Positions 33,044 to 45,652 of a stretch of DNA of 64,000 nucleotides are shown one piece after another. A program made the translations under genes and the position numbers. Origin of the DNA: Erythroxylum novogranatense (lineage: Eukaryota > Streptophyta > Magnoliopsida > Malpighiales > Erythroxylaceae); the NCBI GenBank assembly GCA_029891385.1, contig CM057230.1, positions 49,827,414-49,891,413 of the forward strand. Direction: 5' to 3'. The number at the start of each line of letters is the position of its first letter. Within the stretch, counting starts at the first letter, position 1. The notes beneath the pieces are model-generated. The model ran no database searches. It was not told the DNA's origin and worked only from the letters and a program-made list of their open reading frames with translations.

Positions 33044-36000
33044 TGTTAGACCACGATCCCTTTTTCCCTATTATATAGGTTTGTAATTTAAATTGTCTTT
33101 TGGTTAGTATGAAATTAGGGTTTTATTAGATTTCCTAGTGATTAGAATAATTTGGGATTTTAGTGCAATAATTATTAATTGAAGGAATTCAGTTAAATTA
33201 GAATTTTAATTTTGGTGTTATATTTTAAAAGAATAAGAAAATGGTAGATGAGGCCATAAAATAGTGTTAGGATAAATTAGGAAGTGTTTATAAGCTTTTA
33301 AGGCTTTAGGTTACTTAAGTGGGCTTTCTAGCCCTTTGGCATGTCTTTTAAATGATGGGGAAAGCAAATAAGTGGGCTAGGGTTTTTAAGGTGAAGTAAA
33401 TAAAAAAGAAAGGAAACATTTGGGCTTTTAAGTGGGAGCCCACGAAATTATTAGATGGTTGGAGGAAAAGATGAAATTTTGGGAAAGTTTAAGTTAGAAG
33501 GAGGGAAAGTTGGACTTTTGGGCTTAGGTTTAAGTTTAGGGTTAGGTTAATGGAAGGAGGCTTAGGAAGTTTCCTAAGGCTTAAGAGAAACCAACGAAAA
33601 TTGAAGGGAGGTTTTAGTTAGGTGATGTCGTTTTTGGCTTAGGGGAATAAGGGAGAAAGAAGCCAACTAGGTCATTTATGCTTTAGCCATCCGAAAATTC
33701 AAAGGAGAAAGAAGAGTGGAGAGAAGGTTTCGGCCATTAAAGAAGAAGAAGAAGAAGAAGAGAGGTAAGGTTTCTAAGCTTTTCTAAGGAGGATTCAAGT
33801 GGGTTAAGTAAGAAGAAAGGAAGAGAAAGAGGATACTCCATCTTTAGTAAGCAAAAGAAGATTTCGTGGGTTTCCTATAAGGTAAGGAAATTCGAATTTC
33901 TTGATTATATTGTTAGGGATTTTATCTTTTTTGTTTCATATTGGTGATTAGAAGAGTGATTAGAAGGAGATGTTGTTGGAGGAGAAAAAAAACAGATTGT
34001 GTATGGATTAGGGTTTCGAAATTTATGAATTGATTTGGTAGAGTTTTGTTTTTCATGCTTTAAATGGATGATTGGAAGAGGTTTTAGAGAAAGAATGAGA
34101 AAGGAAAGAGTTTCCTATCATTAGAAATTGGTAGGGTGATGCCGTGGGTTTCATGAGGGAAGGAGAAGTTGAAATTTCATGGCTTTATTATTAGGGTTTG
34201 TCTAATGGTGGTTTAGGGAGTGTGTTGTGAAGGAAAAATGAAAGAAGAAAAATTAGGGAAGCTTAGTGAAAAAAATCAGCTTGCATGGATGGCTCTAGGG
34301 TTGAGAATTTTCGAAAATAATGGATTAAATTGAGAGAAGTTTGAGTTAATATAGCATAGGAATGGTATAGGAAAGGTTTAGGTGAGGTTATGTAGATTGA
34401 AAGTCAAGTTTTTTACATTCTTGAAAATTCCAGCATTGTGTTCTTTGATTAATTAGACTTGTTATGCTTTGATTAAGGTCAATTAAGAAATTTGGAGCTT
34501 GAGGAAGGACAAGTTAATCAATTGCCAAGCCAAAGAAGTCAAGGTGGGTAACTTTTTAATAATTGAGTAATGAGCTACTTAAATATCTCTTAAATGGTTT
34601 CCTATGATTTTCAAAGTTTGAATGAAGTGGTATTTATGATAGTTTAAATATGTATTATGTGCCTTTTTATGTAAATACATTGTGTAACTATGTATAAATT
34701 GTTTGTCACGCTTATGTGAAGGTGAATTGTTGTAATGGCCAATTGTGGCCAATCTTGATGAATAATGTAATGTTTGGAAATTGATTGAAAGTGAAAAGAT
34801 TTGAATATGTGATTTTGGATGAATGCCTAAGGTGAAATTGCATGATTACTTGGGTTTGTAGTGATCCCCTCTGTTAGCAAGTGCGCACTTGTCTATTAGG
34901 CTTCTCCCGCCTGCCCGCTAGTGGCATAGAAGTTCCGAAATCGGACTCCCCTCTGTTCACGGCTACACATGGTTGCTTGTCGAACATGTGTAGTACGTCC
35001 TGTTAGGATCACTCAAACCATCTGATATGTGATTTTGTGTTATTATATGACATTCGTTGATTTTGTTGTAAACGTTTTATTGTATTAGAAACTGAAGTTG
35101 TTGAATATTGACTTGAAATTAAATTGTTGATGCATGCTTTAGCTTATGCTTAATTATTAACCTGTTACCCACGGAGCCGTCGTGCTCACCCCCTTCCTCC
35201 CTCCACAGGTATTGAGCGAGAAACCGGGTCGTCGCATCAGGAATAAGGCATTACTCCGATGCTTTTGATTTTGAAGTCATACTTTTGAAAACAATGCTTT
35301 GGCTAGCATTTTAGACAAATATTGGATTTGCAAACTTTCTTTGAAATTTTGATGTATCCGGGCTAAAATGCTCTTTAAAGCATTGTATTTGCTTATTTCA
35401 TGTAAATATTAAAGGTTTTGAAGTTTCCATTGTATATTGTATATGTTTAAGCATGTATGGTTGTATGTTTGTAAAAGCAAGCATGAGATTGTAGTTTCTT
35501 TATGATATGGAAATGGGATGATGTTTAGGAGTTAGGTTAGATATCTAAGATTGTGTTGTTGCCTTTTGAATTGGTGTTGGGACAATTGTAGTTGGATGTT
35601 GGTGTGAAATTGGAAGATAGCAGTGTTTTTTTTTTTGTAGGTGGAAGTTGGGTTGAATTGAAAATTTGGCTAGAGCATTTTTAGGGGAGGTGCTGTCCAT
35701 TTTTTTTAAAAATGGGCAGCCACCTTGCTTTGGTTTTTAGAGCATGTTATAGTAGGAATTTGAGCGGGAGGTATTTCTTAAAGTTTATAGAGCTTGTCAA
35801 GATCTTTAAAACGGTATAAAATGGGTTAAATTTCGACCTAAGATGAAAAAGTTATGGGTGATTGAAAATTCCTGATTACTATTCATTTGGTCATTTTTAC
35901 TATTCATATGGTAATTAGCTAGACAATACCTTTAATCAAGTTTCTACTTCTTTTAATGATTGAAATGACTTTTGTTTTCTTAATGAAAGTTGTAAAACAT

Positions 36001-36533
36001 CTTTTAATCTTTCCAAAGGTAAAATAGGACATTTTTCGCTTTTGATATCAAAAGATATGAATTTTCAAACTTTTGGCATGGTGTAGGCGAAATTGAGTTG
36101 GGATCAAATGTGAAAACCATTTATGACCTTCTTAACGGATGTATGCGTTAAATCCTTCTAACATTTTCTATCCCTTTTTGGTTAAGTGAGAGTGTCGGGT
36201 CTTCGTTGGACTTTATGGCCGATGTGTGTCGGTTTTGTACGAAATTGCGTTTTTGTGAGATATAAAGATCTGATTGAGGCGTTTTCTATTTTCATTTGAA
36301 CTAGTGGCATGGAATTTCAGATTAGCTTAGGCATAGGAGTAATTATGGGCCCTAAGCAGATCAAATTTTACTGGAGGATAATTAGGGTAAATTTATCCAG
36401 TTTATTCGGATGACATGCATTTAAGTTCTATTCGAGGTTTCCTCAGTGGTGAGGAATCCCTTCCTCGTGGGATGCGCGTTCAGATGTCACGCAGGACGTC
36501 GGACACGTGTCGCACCAGGGAGGGGTTCCAACA
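33044..36533 (+). mobile_element. Solo LTR, element 4, 3490 bp
   Basis: It starts TGTTAGACCACG and ends GGGGTTCCAACA, with the duplication ATTTT on both sides (33039-33043 and 36534-36538). No second LTR copy, primer site or gene is inside, so it is a solo LTR left after recombination. It is in plus orientation, opposite to element 3: its block at 34865-35010 is the reverse-complement counterpart of 36600-36740. It carries hairpins at 34963-34993, 35174-35187 and 36436-36459, and the 12-bp palindrome AAGTGCGCACTT (34879-34890). The GAA-rich run near 33740-33770 is low complexity. Confidence 0.9.
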
Positions 36534-36999
36534 ATTTTTATAAACATGAATGCAATCACATCAGATCCCAAAACACATAAAATCACAAATCAATACATAA
36601 AACATATCAAACGGTTTGGGTTGGTCCTAACAGAACGTACTGCACATTCCCGCATAGCGGTTCTATGCAGCCGTGAACGGAGGGGAGTCTGAAATCGGAA
36701 CTCCTAAGCCACTTGCGGGCAGCCAGGAGAAGGTTATAACAAGTAGAGACAGTGCACTGACTCACAGAAGGACTTAACCAAACCCATATAACACATAAGC
36801 GAAAAGAGAATTCAAATTGCCCAAAGGCACCTTTCAAAAATCTTGCTTTTCTAAGTCTTCATATCATCATATCAAATCGTGTCAAAATGCTTGACACATG
36901 TACACATATTCACATCAATTTATATAACAATCATATTCCATTAATCATTTAATCGCATATCAATCAAATGCATAAAAAGAATGCAAGTATTTCTTTCAA

Positions 37000-39476
37000 C
37001 CCACAATCAACATATATTAATGCATAAAACAGCATGGTTCATATTTTTCAAAAATGCGAAAACATAATTTTCATAAATCTCATATTCTCAATTTTTCTAC
37101 AATTTCCCCGAATCATTTTCAAACATTTTAACGTAAACCTTTGAATAATTATTTTCAAATCCTTTGAAAACATAATTTCAGAAGTATTTTTTCTTTTCTT
37201 GATTTTTCAAAATTACATAATTTACTCATAATTCAAAATATAAATACATCACCCACCTCGAATTGATGCCAAAAGCTTGATACACACTTCAATTCGTGCA
37301 TTCCTTCTATCTTTCTTCCAATTTAACATCACCTAAGCCATAATCATCCAAATGTAACATCATAAATCACTTAATTCTTCAAATTGGACTTAGAAAATAC
37401 CAATTCCATATAAAATCAATCTATCTAAATAATAAATTTCAAAAATCTCCAAATCTTAAAATTGGCCTATACCAATTTACACAAATTCGATATCATAAAT
37501 CACGATTCCTTCAAAATTGATTTCATATTTCACCAATCCATCATATTTCCTATAATTCTATGCTATTAATTTCCAAAAATCTCAAATCACAAAATTAGGC
37601 ATAAATCCCAAATGAATTTCCAACTAAAATTAAACCCTTAATCCTTAACAATCATCAAATTGACTTCATATATCACCTGCCCATATCCTTTACCATGTTT
37701 CTAAACCAAAATTTCAAGAAAATTCAAAACTTAAACATTTTCTCTTACCACTTTCCTTCTCCAAATTTCGGATTTCTTGGTTTGAGAGGAAGCTTTCATC
37801 TTCTTCTCTCCTTTTTCCTTTGAATCCAAGCACAACTTATGCTAGAAGCTCAAAAAATTCAAAAACCCTTATCTCTCTCTCTCTTCTCTCATGGCCGTAG
37901 CTTCTCCATACTTCTCCTCTCTTCTTATTCTTCTTATTTTCTCTCCTTTGTTCTAGAATTTTCATCATTTCTCTCTTCCACACGAAAATCATCTGATTCT
38001 TAAAGTGCCAAGTCATTTAAAATGAAAGTCAAATGACCATATTGCCCCTCCTTTTAAGCCTATTTCCAAGTTTGTCCCTGCACTTCATTTGAAAAATCTG
38101 ATACCTTGCGTCCAGAATCTGAGCAGCAAAATGAAATAATTTGGACAAACTTTCTTCTTGAAAATTGTTACTCTCAATCATACGAATCCAACGCCATCAA
38201 CCGGGCTCAATTCGGATCAGAAACGAAGAAGTTATAGCCGAAATACTATCGGACCTGCGAAAAATCCGAGACTGAACATTACGCTAATTTAATTCCAGGA
38301 ATTGACAATCTTAGAGATGAAATTAAATTTTGATCTCTTCACAAGAGTTGTAGCCGTATCTCTTAATTTTATTTGGCCTCAAGATCCAACTCAATCGGAG
38401 TTGTACATCTCCCGAATTTCGCAAAATACTGAACCATGTTCAGAATATTATCCAACTTATAACCTATAACCAAATCTCTTACTTTGGTTCAATCAATCTC
38501 TTTCCATTTAATCTCCTAAAAATCATAATTCTTCATAAAAATGAAATTAATTGTTTTAGGAATCCATCGCTTCGAGAATCAAATCAATCGGATGTCGGAC
38601 GAAGGAATTATAAGCAAAAGATTACAAAAGGGATCGGATTAAAAACAAAGTAACGGAACTTCAAAACCGAACTTTTCAAAAATCATATCTCTCGATCCCG
38701 AACTCGGAATTTGACAAATTTAGTGTCAATAAAAAGATCAAAGGAAGCTCTAAAACTTCCCTGCAGTACTCAAAATCAAATTAGGTCTCAAAAGAGGTCA
38801 AAAACTCAATCAAAGATTCTGTCCAAAACAGCTTTTCCTAAACGACTTCCAATTTTTAATCGCTCTTAACTCCTAGCCCCGATATCGAAAAATTGCAAAC
38901 TTTATATCAATGAAAAGATAAAAATATCATCTAAAACTTTCATGAAGACTACTTACTCCAATTCAGACTAAATTCATACGACGAGTGGCCTCGAAGCAAA
39001 GAACACACAAATCTATACTTAATAACATTTTCAAAAACAAAGCAAAAGAACCTTATCTTCGGAAAATCATATCTTCCACTCCTGATATCGAAAAATTGCA
39101 TACTTTATGGCCACAGAAAACTCTTAACATATTCTACAAGTTTCATGTAGATCATTTTCTCAAATTGTTCCTAAATCAAAAGTCAACCCTCAAATGTCAA
39201 AAAGTCAAACTTTTTACAAATTTTCATTTTTTTACACTTTTCTCTTTAGTTCTAAATTTTCAACTTCCATTTCAAATCAACTCATTCTCTTAAGCTTTCA
39301 TAACCCATACAAATCGACTCAAATATTCAAGTCATCAAAACTAAACAATTCTTTTCTCATAAGTTTTTCTTAAATTCATCAAATTTTCTTAAATTCATAA
39401 ATTTTCTCACCAATTTCCTTCGCATTTAAATTCATTTTAATATTTCTAATTTTCACCAAAAGTTCGGGGTCCAACA
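37000..39476 (-). other. Rest of the element 3 left LTR, no gene
   Basis: AT-rich with a CT-repeat patch (about 37867-37990). Matched by 42005-44469. I see no coding sequence. Confidence 0.8.
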
Positions 39477-40212
39477 TTTCTCTCCCTCTTAAAAGAATTT
39501 CTTCCTCGAAATTCACACTTAAGAATATAATATTTCTTATCTAATCATACAATCACTTTTCTCAATCAATTTAAGATGTCATCAATTTGTCGGATCGAAT
39601 CATAATTAATCACTTTTCTTATCTAATTTCCTTCTCATACATATTTTTCAATCTCTTCACAATTTCTCAATTCTTATATTAAATACTCCATCTAAAATCA
39701 TATCAAACTCACTATTTCTACAACTCAATATTCCTTAACGTTTTTCCTTTAACATTTTATGCAAGTCAATGGTCCACTTCTTAATGACTCTTAATATGGA
39801 CCAAATCATCATTTAAAATCAACTGTTTGAACTTCTACACATATATCTCTATCATCAATTTCATCTTTCAAGCATGTCTCATTTCATCTCACAAATGTAT
39901 ATTCAAACATCAAGTTATCTCATCTTTCAAAATTTGCATCTCTCAAAAGTATAATCAAATCAATTTATCCTTATTCATCAAGAATTTATAGTCTCAATTT
40001 CCGTAACACATTCCTAAAATCAATCATATTCTTGACACCCAAATCGAACCAATCACTTGAATTCGTCAAATAGTCATGCACATCAATTTCACATTCCTAA
40101 AGACAATCATACTTCTTTCATCAAAATCAAATGATCACTTAGCATATCCTCACTAATTCAATCTTATCCTCACACACTCTTATCAATCTTATATGCCCAG
40201 TTAAGATCATAA
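39477..40212 (-). other. Interior of element 3, with polypurine tract
   Basis: The polypurine tract is at 39494-39477 (minus strand purines next to GAAATTCTTTTAAGAGGG, about 39480-39500). The rest is AT-rich and non-coding. The bases next to the tract resemble the last codons of Tekay pol, so the interior may be the two ends of a former autonomous element. Confidence 0.75.
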
Positions 40213-40230
40213 TACTGGGCTCTGATACCA
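40213..40230 (-). other. Primer-binding site (initiator Met-tRNA) of element 3
   Basis: The minus strand reads TGGTATCAGAGCCCAGTA, 18 bases, four bases inside the LTR border. This is the longest such site in the window. Confidence 0.9.
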
Positions 40231-40234
40231 TAAA

Positions 40235-43200
40235 TATTGGAACCCGATCCGAAAATCGGATCCCAACCGGAAAAACGAAAAGCGGAACAACTAGAACAAG
40301 GCAAATAGCGAAATGCGGAAGCCAATAGCAAAAACAAACTCGAATCACAAAGCAAAAGAATCGGACGTGAAGCGAATACTCGAATCGAAATGGAATAACG
40401 GAAGTAACGAATGCGAAACAAAGTACGAATATGAAAATACGGAAGCAAAAATACAAATTGGATTAATGAAAACATATGGCGGAGACAATTTCAAGCAGAA
40501 TATATTCGACATCCGAAAACAATTATCGAAGAAAAGCGATCGCGTTGGAAACCTAGACTAAAACGATCCGAAATCCGGTATATTTTTTTTTCTTTCTTTA
40601 TTTTTCTTATCACCATTTTTGCTCAAACTCAATCAAAACATACAATTTCCTTTTTCTTGGAAATTCTTTCTCATGCCAAATTTCTTACACACTTTAATCA
40701 TCTTTCATACAAATCACAAATCTCATCCGAAACCATATTCTTATACATTGGTATTAATCCCAAAATTCATATTTATACTAATTTTTTCCAAAAATTCGGC
40801 AGCATAACGGCTGCCTTTGGCCTAACTCAAAACCTGCAAATGGTTCAAAATACACTTCTAACTGCCCAATCAATCATACAATAATCAAAATCAACCGGAC
40901 CCTCCGTCCGGAATCTCAACAGAAACAAACGCAATCCTAGTTCTAAACACTGCAATCATTCTCATACATCACCATAACCCATCATCATACACAAACTTTG
41001 AACCTCAGCTCATCATACAAATCCATAATTTACTTCCATCACTCAATTTTATAATCATTCATAAATCTAGCCAAGTCTTGATACAATTTCATATACGGTT
41101 CCATACTCTCATACATCAATTCGTAATCATCATACATTCTGAAATACATGCTTGTAATACAGCATAATCTCTTACTTAACATAAATTCAAGCCATAAACA
41201 ATACTAATATCCAATCTCAATTCACATAAAAAAATACAGACGATGTAAAATCGGATCAAACATCTTCACATTCTTTCATTCGATCTCCTGCTCGAAAACC
41301 TGGAGACGGGGATGAAAGGGGGTGAGCTTGGAAGCTCGTGGGTAACATATTTATAAATTGAATAATAAGCATAAATCATTTTTCATCACTTTTAGCCAAA
41401 AGACTTATCTTTTTCAAACTTTGCAACTTTTCAAGCATTTTCTTCAAACCTTTCAATTTTTCAAACTTTTCATAGGAAATGTCTATAATTTCATAGTTGA
41501 AAACTCTTTTTCTCATTTCTCAAAATTTCTCAAAATTTTCATAAACATGAATGCAATCACATCAGATCACAAAACACATAAAATCACAAATCAATACATA
41601 AAACACATCAAACGGTTTGGGTTGGTCCTAACGAGCGTCTCGCACATTCCCCAGATAGCGGTTACATGCGGTAACATGAACGGAGGGGAGTCCAAAATCG
41701 GAACTCCTAAGCCACTTGCGGGCAGCCGGGAGAAGGCTATAACAAGTAGAGACAGTGCACTGACTCACAGAAGGACCTGACCAAACCCACATAACACATA
41801 AGCGAAAAGAGAATTCAAATTGCCCAAAGGCACCTTTCAAACATCTTGCTTTTCTAAGTCTTCATATCATCATATCAAATCGTGTCAAAATGCTTGACAC
41901 ATGTACACATATTCACATCAATTTATATAACAATCATAATCCATTAATCATTTAATCGTATATCAATCAAATGCATAAAAAGAATGCAAGTCTTTCTTTC
42001 AACCCACAATCAACATATATTAATGCATAAAACAGCATGGTTCATATTTTTCAAAAATGCGAAAACATAATTTTCATAAATCTCATATTCTCAATTTTTC
42101 TACAATTTTCCCGAATCATTTTCAAACATTTTAACGTAAACCTTTGAATAATTATTTTCAAATCCTTTGAAAACATAATTTCAGAAGTATTTTTTCCTTT
42201 CTTGATTTTTCAAAATCACATAATTTACTCATAATTCAAAATATAAATACATCACCCACCTCGAATTGATGCCAAAAACTTGATCCACACTTCAATTCGT
42301 GCATTCCTTCTATCTTTCTTCCAATTTAACTTCACCTAAGCCATAATCATCCAAATGTAACATCATAAATCACTTAATTCTTCAAATTGGACTTAGAAAA
42401 CACCAATTCCATATAAAACCAATCTATCTAAATCATAAATTTTAAAAATCCCTAAATCTTAAAATTGGCCTATACCAATTTACACAAATTCGATATCATA
42501 AATCCCGATTCTTTTAAAATTGATTTCATATTTCACCAATCCATCATATTTCTTATAATTCTATGCTATTAATTTCCAAAAATCTCAAATCACAAAATTA
42601 GGCATAAATCCCAAATGAATTTCCAACTAAAATTAAACCCTTAATCCTTAACAATCATCAAATTGACTTCATATATCACCTTCCCATATCCTTTTCCATG
42701 TTTCTAAACCAAAATTTCAAGAAAATTCAAAACTTAAACATTTTCTCTTACCACTTTCCTTCTCCAAATTTCGGATTTCTTGGTTTGAGAGGAAGCTTTC
42801 ATCTTCTTCTCTCCTTTTTCCTTTGAATCCAAGCACAACTTATGCTAGAAGCTCAAAAAATTCAAAAACCCTTATCTCTCTCTCTCTTCTCTCATGGCCG
42901 TAGCTTCTCCATACTTCTCCTCTCTTCTTATTCTTCTTATTTTCTCTCCTTTGTTCTAGAATTTTCATCATTTCTCTCTTCCACACGACAATCATCTGAT
43001 TCTTAAAGTGCCAAGTCATTTAAAATGAAAGTCAAATGACCATATTGCCCCTCCTTTTAAGCCTATTTCCAAGTTTGTCCCTGCACTTCATTTGAAAAAT
43101 CTGATACCTTGCGTCCAGAATTTGAGCAGCAAAACGAAATAATTTGGACAAACTTTCTTCTTAAAAATTGTTCCTCTCAATCATACGAATCCAACACCAT

Positions 43201-44469
43201 CAACCGGGCTCAATTCGGATCAGAAACGAAGAAGTTATAGCCAAAATACTATCGGACCTGCGAAAAATCCGAGACTGAACATTATGCTAATTTAATTCCA
43301 GGAATTGACAATCTTAGAGATGAAATTAAATTTTGATCTCTTCACAAGAGTTGTAGCCGTATCTCTTAATTTTATTTGGCCTCAAGATCCAACTCAATCG
43401 GAGTTGTACATCTCCCGAATTTCGCAAAATACTGAACCATGTTCAGAAAATTATCCAACTTATAACCTATAACCAAATCTCTTACTTTGGTTCAATCAAT
43501 CTCTTTCCATTTAATCTCCTAAAAATCATAATTCTTCATAAAAATGAAATTAATTGTTTTAGGAATCCATCGCTTCGAGAATCAAATCAATCGGATGTCG
43601 GACGAAGGAATTATAAGCAAAAGATTACAAAAGGGATCGGATTAAAAACAAAGTAACGGAACTTCAAAACCGAACTTTTCAAAAATCATATCTCTCGATC
43701 CCGAACTCGGAATTTGAAAAATTTAGTGTCAATAAAAAGATCAAAGGAAGCTCTACAACTTCCCTGAAGTACTCAAAATCAAATTAGGTCTCAAAAGAGG
43801 TCAAAAGCTCAATCAAAGATTCTGTCAAAAACAGCTTTTCCTAAACGACTTCCAATTTTTAATCGCTCATAACTCCTAGCCCCAATATTGAAAAATTGCA
43901 AACTTTATATCAATGGAAAGATAAAAATATCATCTAAAACTTTCATGAAGACTACTTACTCCAATTCAGACTAAATCCATACGACAAGTAGCCTCGAAGT
44001 ATAGAACACACAAATCTATACTTAATAGCATTTTCAAAAACAAAGCAAAAGAACCTTATCTTCGGAAAATCATATCTTCCATGCCCGATATCGAAAAATT
44101 GCATACTTTATGGCCACAGAAAACTCTTAACATAATCTACAAGTTTCATGTAGATCATTTTCTCAAATTGTGCCTAAATCAAAAGTCAACCCTCAAAGGC
44201 CAAAAAGTCAAACTTTTCATTTTTTTACACTTTTCTCTTTAGTTCTAAATTTTCAACTTCCATTTCAAATCAACTCATTCTCTTAAGCTTTCATAACCTA
44301 TACAAATCGACTCAAATATTCAAGTCATCAAAACTAAACAATTCTTTTCTCATAAATTTTTCTTAAATTCATCAAATTTTCTTAAATTCATAAATTTTCT
44401 CACCAATTTCCTTCGCATTTAAATTCATTTTAATATTTCTAATTTTCACCAAAAGTTCGGGGTTCAACA
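40235..44469 (-). repeat. Right (5') LTR of element 3, 4235 bp
   Basis: It starts TATTGGAACCCGATCC (the usual TG changed to TA) and ends GGGTTCAACA. It is an intact copy of the split left LTR and carries the hairpin pair at 41273-41337. Confidence 0.92.
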
Positions 44470-45075
44470 CCTAGGCAGTGGATACTTATTCTTTACTGTC
44501 ACCCGATTCAACTGCCTATAATCGATACACAACCTCAAAGTCCCGTCCTTCTTCTTCACAAATAACACTGGAGCTCCCCAAGGCGAAACACTCGGCCTAA
44601 TGAACCCCTTATCCAACAACTCCACAGTCGAGCCTTGACTCCTCGATTCCACAGGTGCCATCCTATATGGAGGTATCGATATAGGAGCGGTACCTGGAAC
44701 GAGATCAATCGAGAACTCTGTCTCCCGATCCAGCGGCAAACCCGGTAACTCCTCGGGAAACACATCGGAAAATTTCCTGACTACGGAAACATCCTGCAAC
44801 CTCTGTTCAGCTCTAGAATCTACAACATGAGCCAGATAGGCCTCACAACCACCCTGCAGCAATCTCAAATCACTCATGAACGAGATCATCCTGGCTGGTA
44901 CTGCCTGACTAACTCCTCGAAAAACAGCTCCAGGCTGACCAGGAGACTCTAACACAACCTCCTTGGTATAGCAGTCCATGACGGCCCTATGTGCAGTGAT
45001 CCAGTTCATCCCCAAAATCATATCAATCTCCCGAAGGGGCAACAAAATCAGGTCTGCACAAAACTGTGGACTCAT
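44470..45075 (-). pseudogene. Protease end and reverse transcriptase (N-terminal part) of element 2
   Basis: It reads [20 protein letters not shown] and [10 protein letters not shown] (protease C-terminal part), then a linker with [10 protein letters not shown], then [58 protein letters not shown] and NKYPLPR. It ends exactly at the element 3 insertion (44469/44470). It is in a different frame from the upstream protease part, so a one-base indel lies near 45070. Confidence 0.92.
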
Positions 45076-45652
45076 TCCGAATCGGACACCCCTTGCAGAC
45101 CTCGCCCAAAATAGTGGTACTACCCAAAGGTGTACTCACCTGCAACCCACACTGCAACATCTCCCTATCCACATGCAATCTACATGCCAAATGCGGTGCA
45201 ACAAACGAATGCGTGGACCCTGGATCTATCAATGTAAAAACTTCAAAATCAAAGATCAGAAGCATACAAGCTACCATATCTGGGGAGTCCTGAGCCTCCT
45301 GCCGAGTCATAGCATATACTCTAGCCTGGGACTGCGGTCGGCTGCCCCGTCCCTCAGTCCGTCCAAAAGAATCTCCAGCTCTACCTCGGCCCCTCTGTCT
45401 AGGTCCACCACCGCGACTCTGCTGTACTGTTGCACTGCTGCCAGCTCTCCCACTTATGGCAGTCTGAGCCTCTCCTACTGCAAGCGGACAATCCCTGATC
45501 TGATGCTCCATAGAGCCACAAGCTAAATAAGCCCCAGTCATCCTCCAACACTCCCCACTGTACCTCTTCTCACAAAATTGGCAAATCGGAGGGAACTGTC
45601 CTGCACGTCTACTGCTGCCACTACCACTACCAGACTGCACAAATCTACCCCT
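45023..45652 (-). pseudogene. Gag zinc knuckle and protease N-terminal part of element 2
   Basis: It reads CQFCEKRYSGECW then CGSMEHQIRDCP (about 45490-45590), a zinc-knuckle region with CCHC-like spacing. A Q/G/R-rich linker follows, then the aspartic protease site LIDPGSTHSFVAPHLA (about 45185-45235), with the DPGS variant common in this clade. It is in frame with gag upstream but separated by a TAG at 45655-45653. The frame ends by a shift near 45070. Confidence 0.9.

Larger units (their letters stand above)
31760..39476 (-). repeat. Left (3') LTR of element 3, split by element 4
   Basis: 31760-33043 plus 36539-39476 give about 4222 bp, matching the right LTR (4235 bp) with few differences. 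The break at 33043/36534 holds the solo LTR element 4 and its ATTTT duplication. Confidence 0.92.
31760..44469 (-). mobile_element. Non-coding LTR retrotransposon with 4.2-kb LTRs and 758-bp interior, element 3
   Basis: LTRs at 31760-39476 (split by element 4) and 40235-44469 start T(G/A)TTGGAACCCGATC and end CAACA. The target duplication is TCTAG on the left (31755-31759) and CCTAG on the right (44470-44474), one change. The insertion lies inside the RT of element 2: the protein reads KNKYPLPR up to 44470 and RIDDLF from 31759. The interior, 39477-40234, has an initiator Met-tRNA primer site and a polypurine tract but no gene. Long LTRs with almost no interior make it neither a classical LARD nor a TRIM. 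LTR copies are nearly identical, so the insertion is young. Confidence 0.92.

Noticed and set aside
33044..36533. Element 4 as a complete retrotransposon
   Set aside because: No internal LTR duplicate, primer site or coding sequence; a solo LTR explains the ends and the ATTTT duplication.
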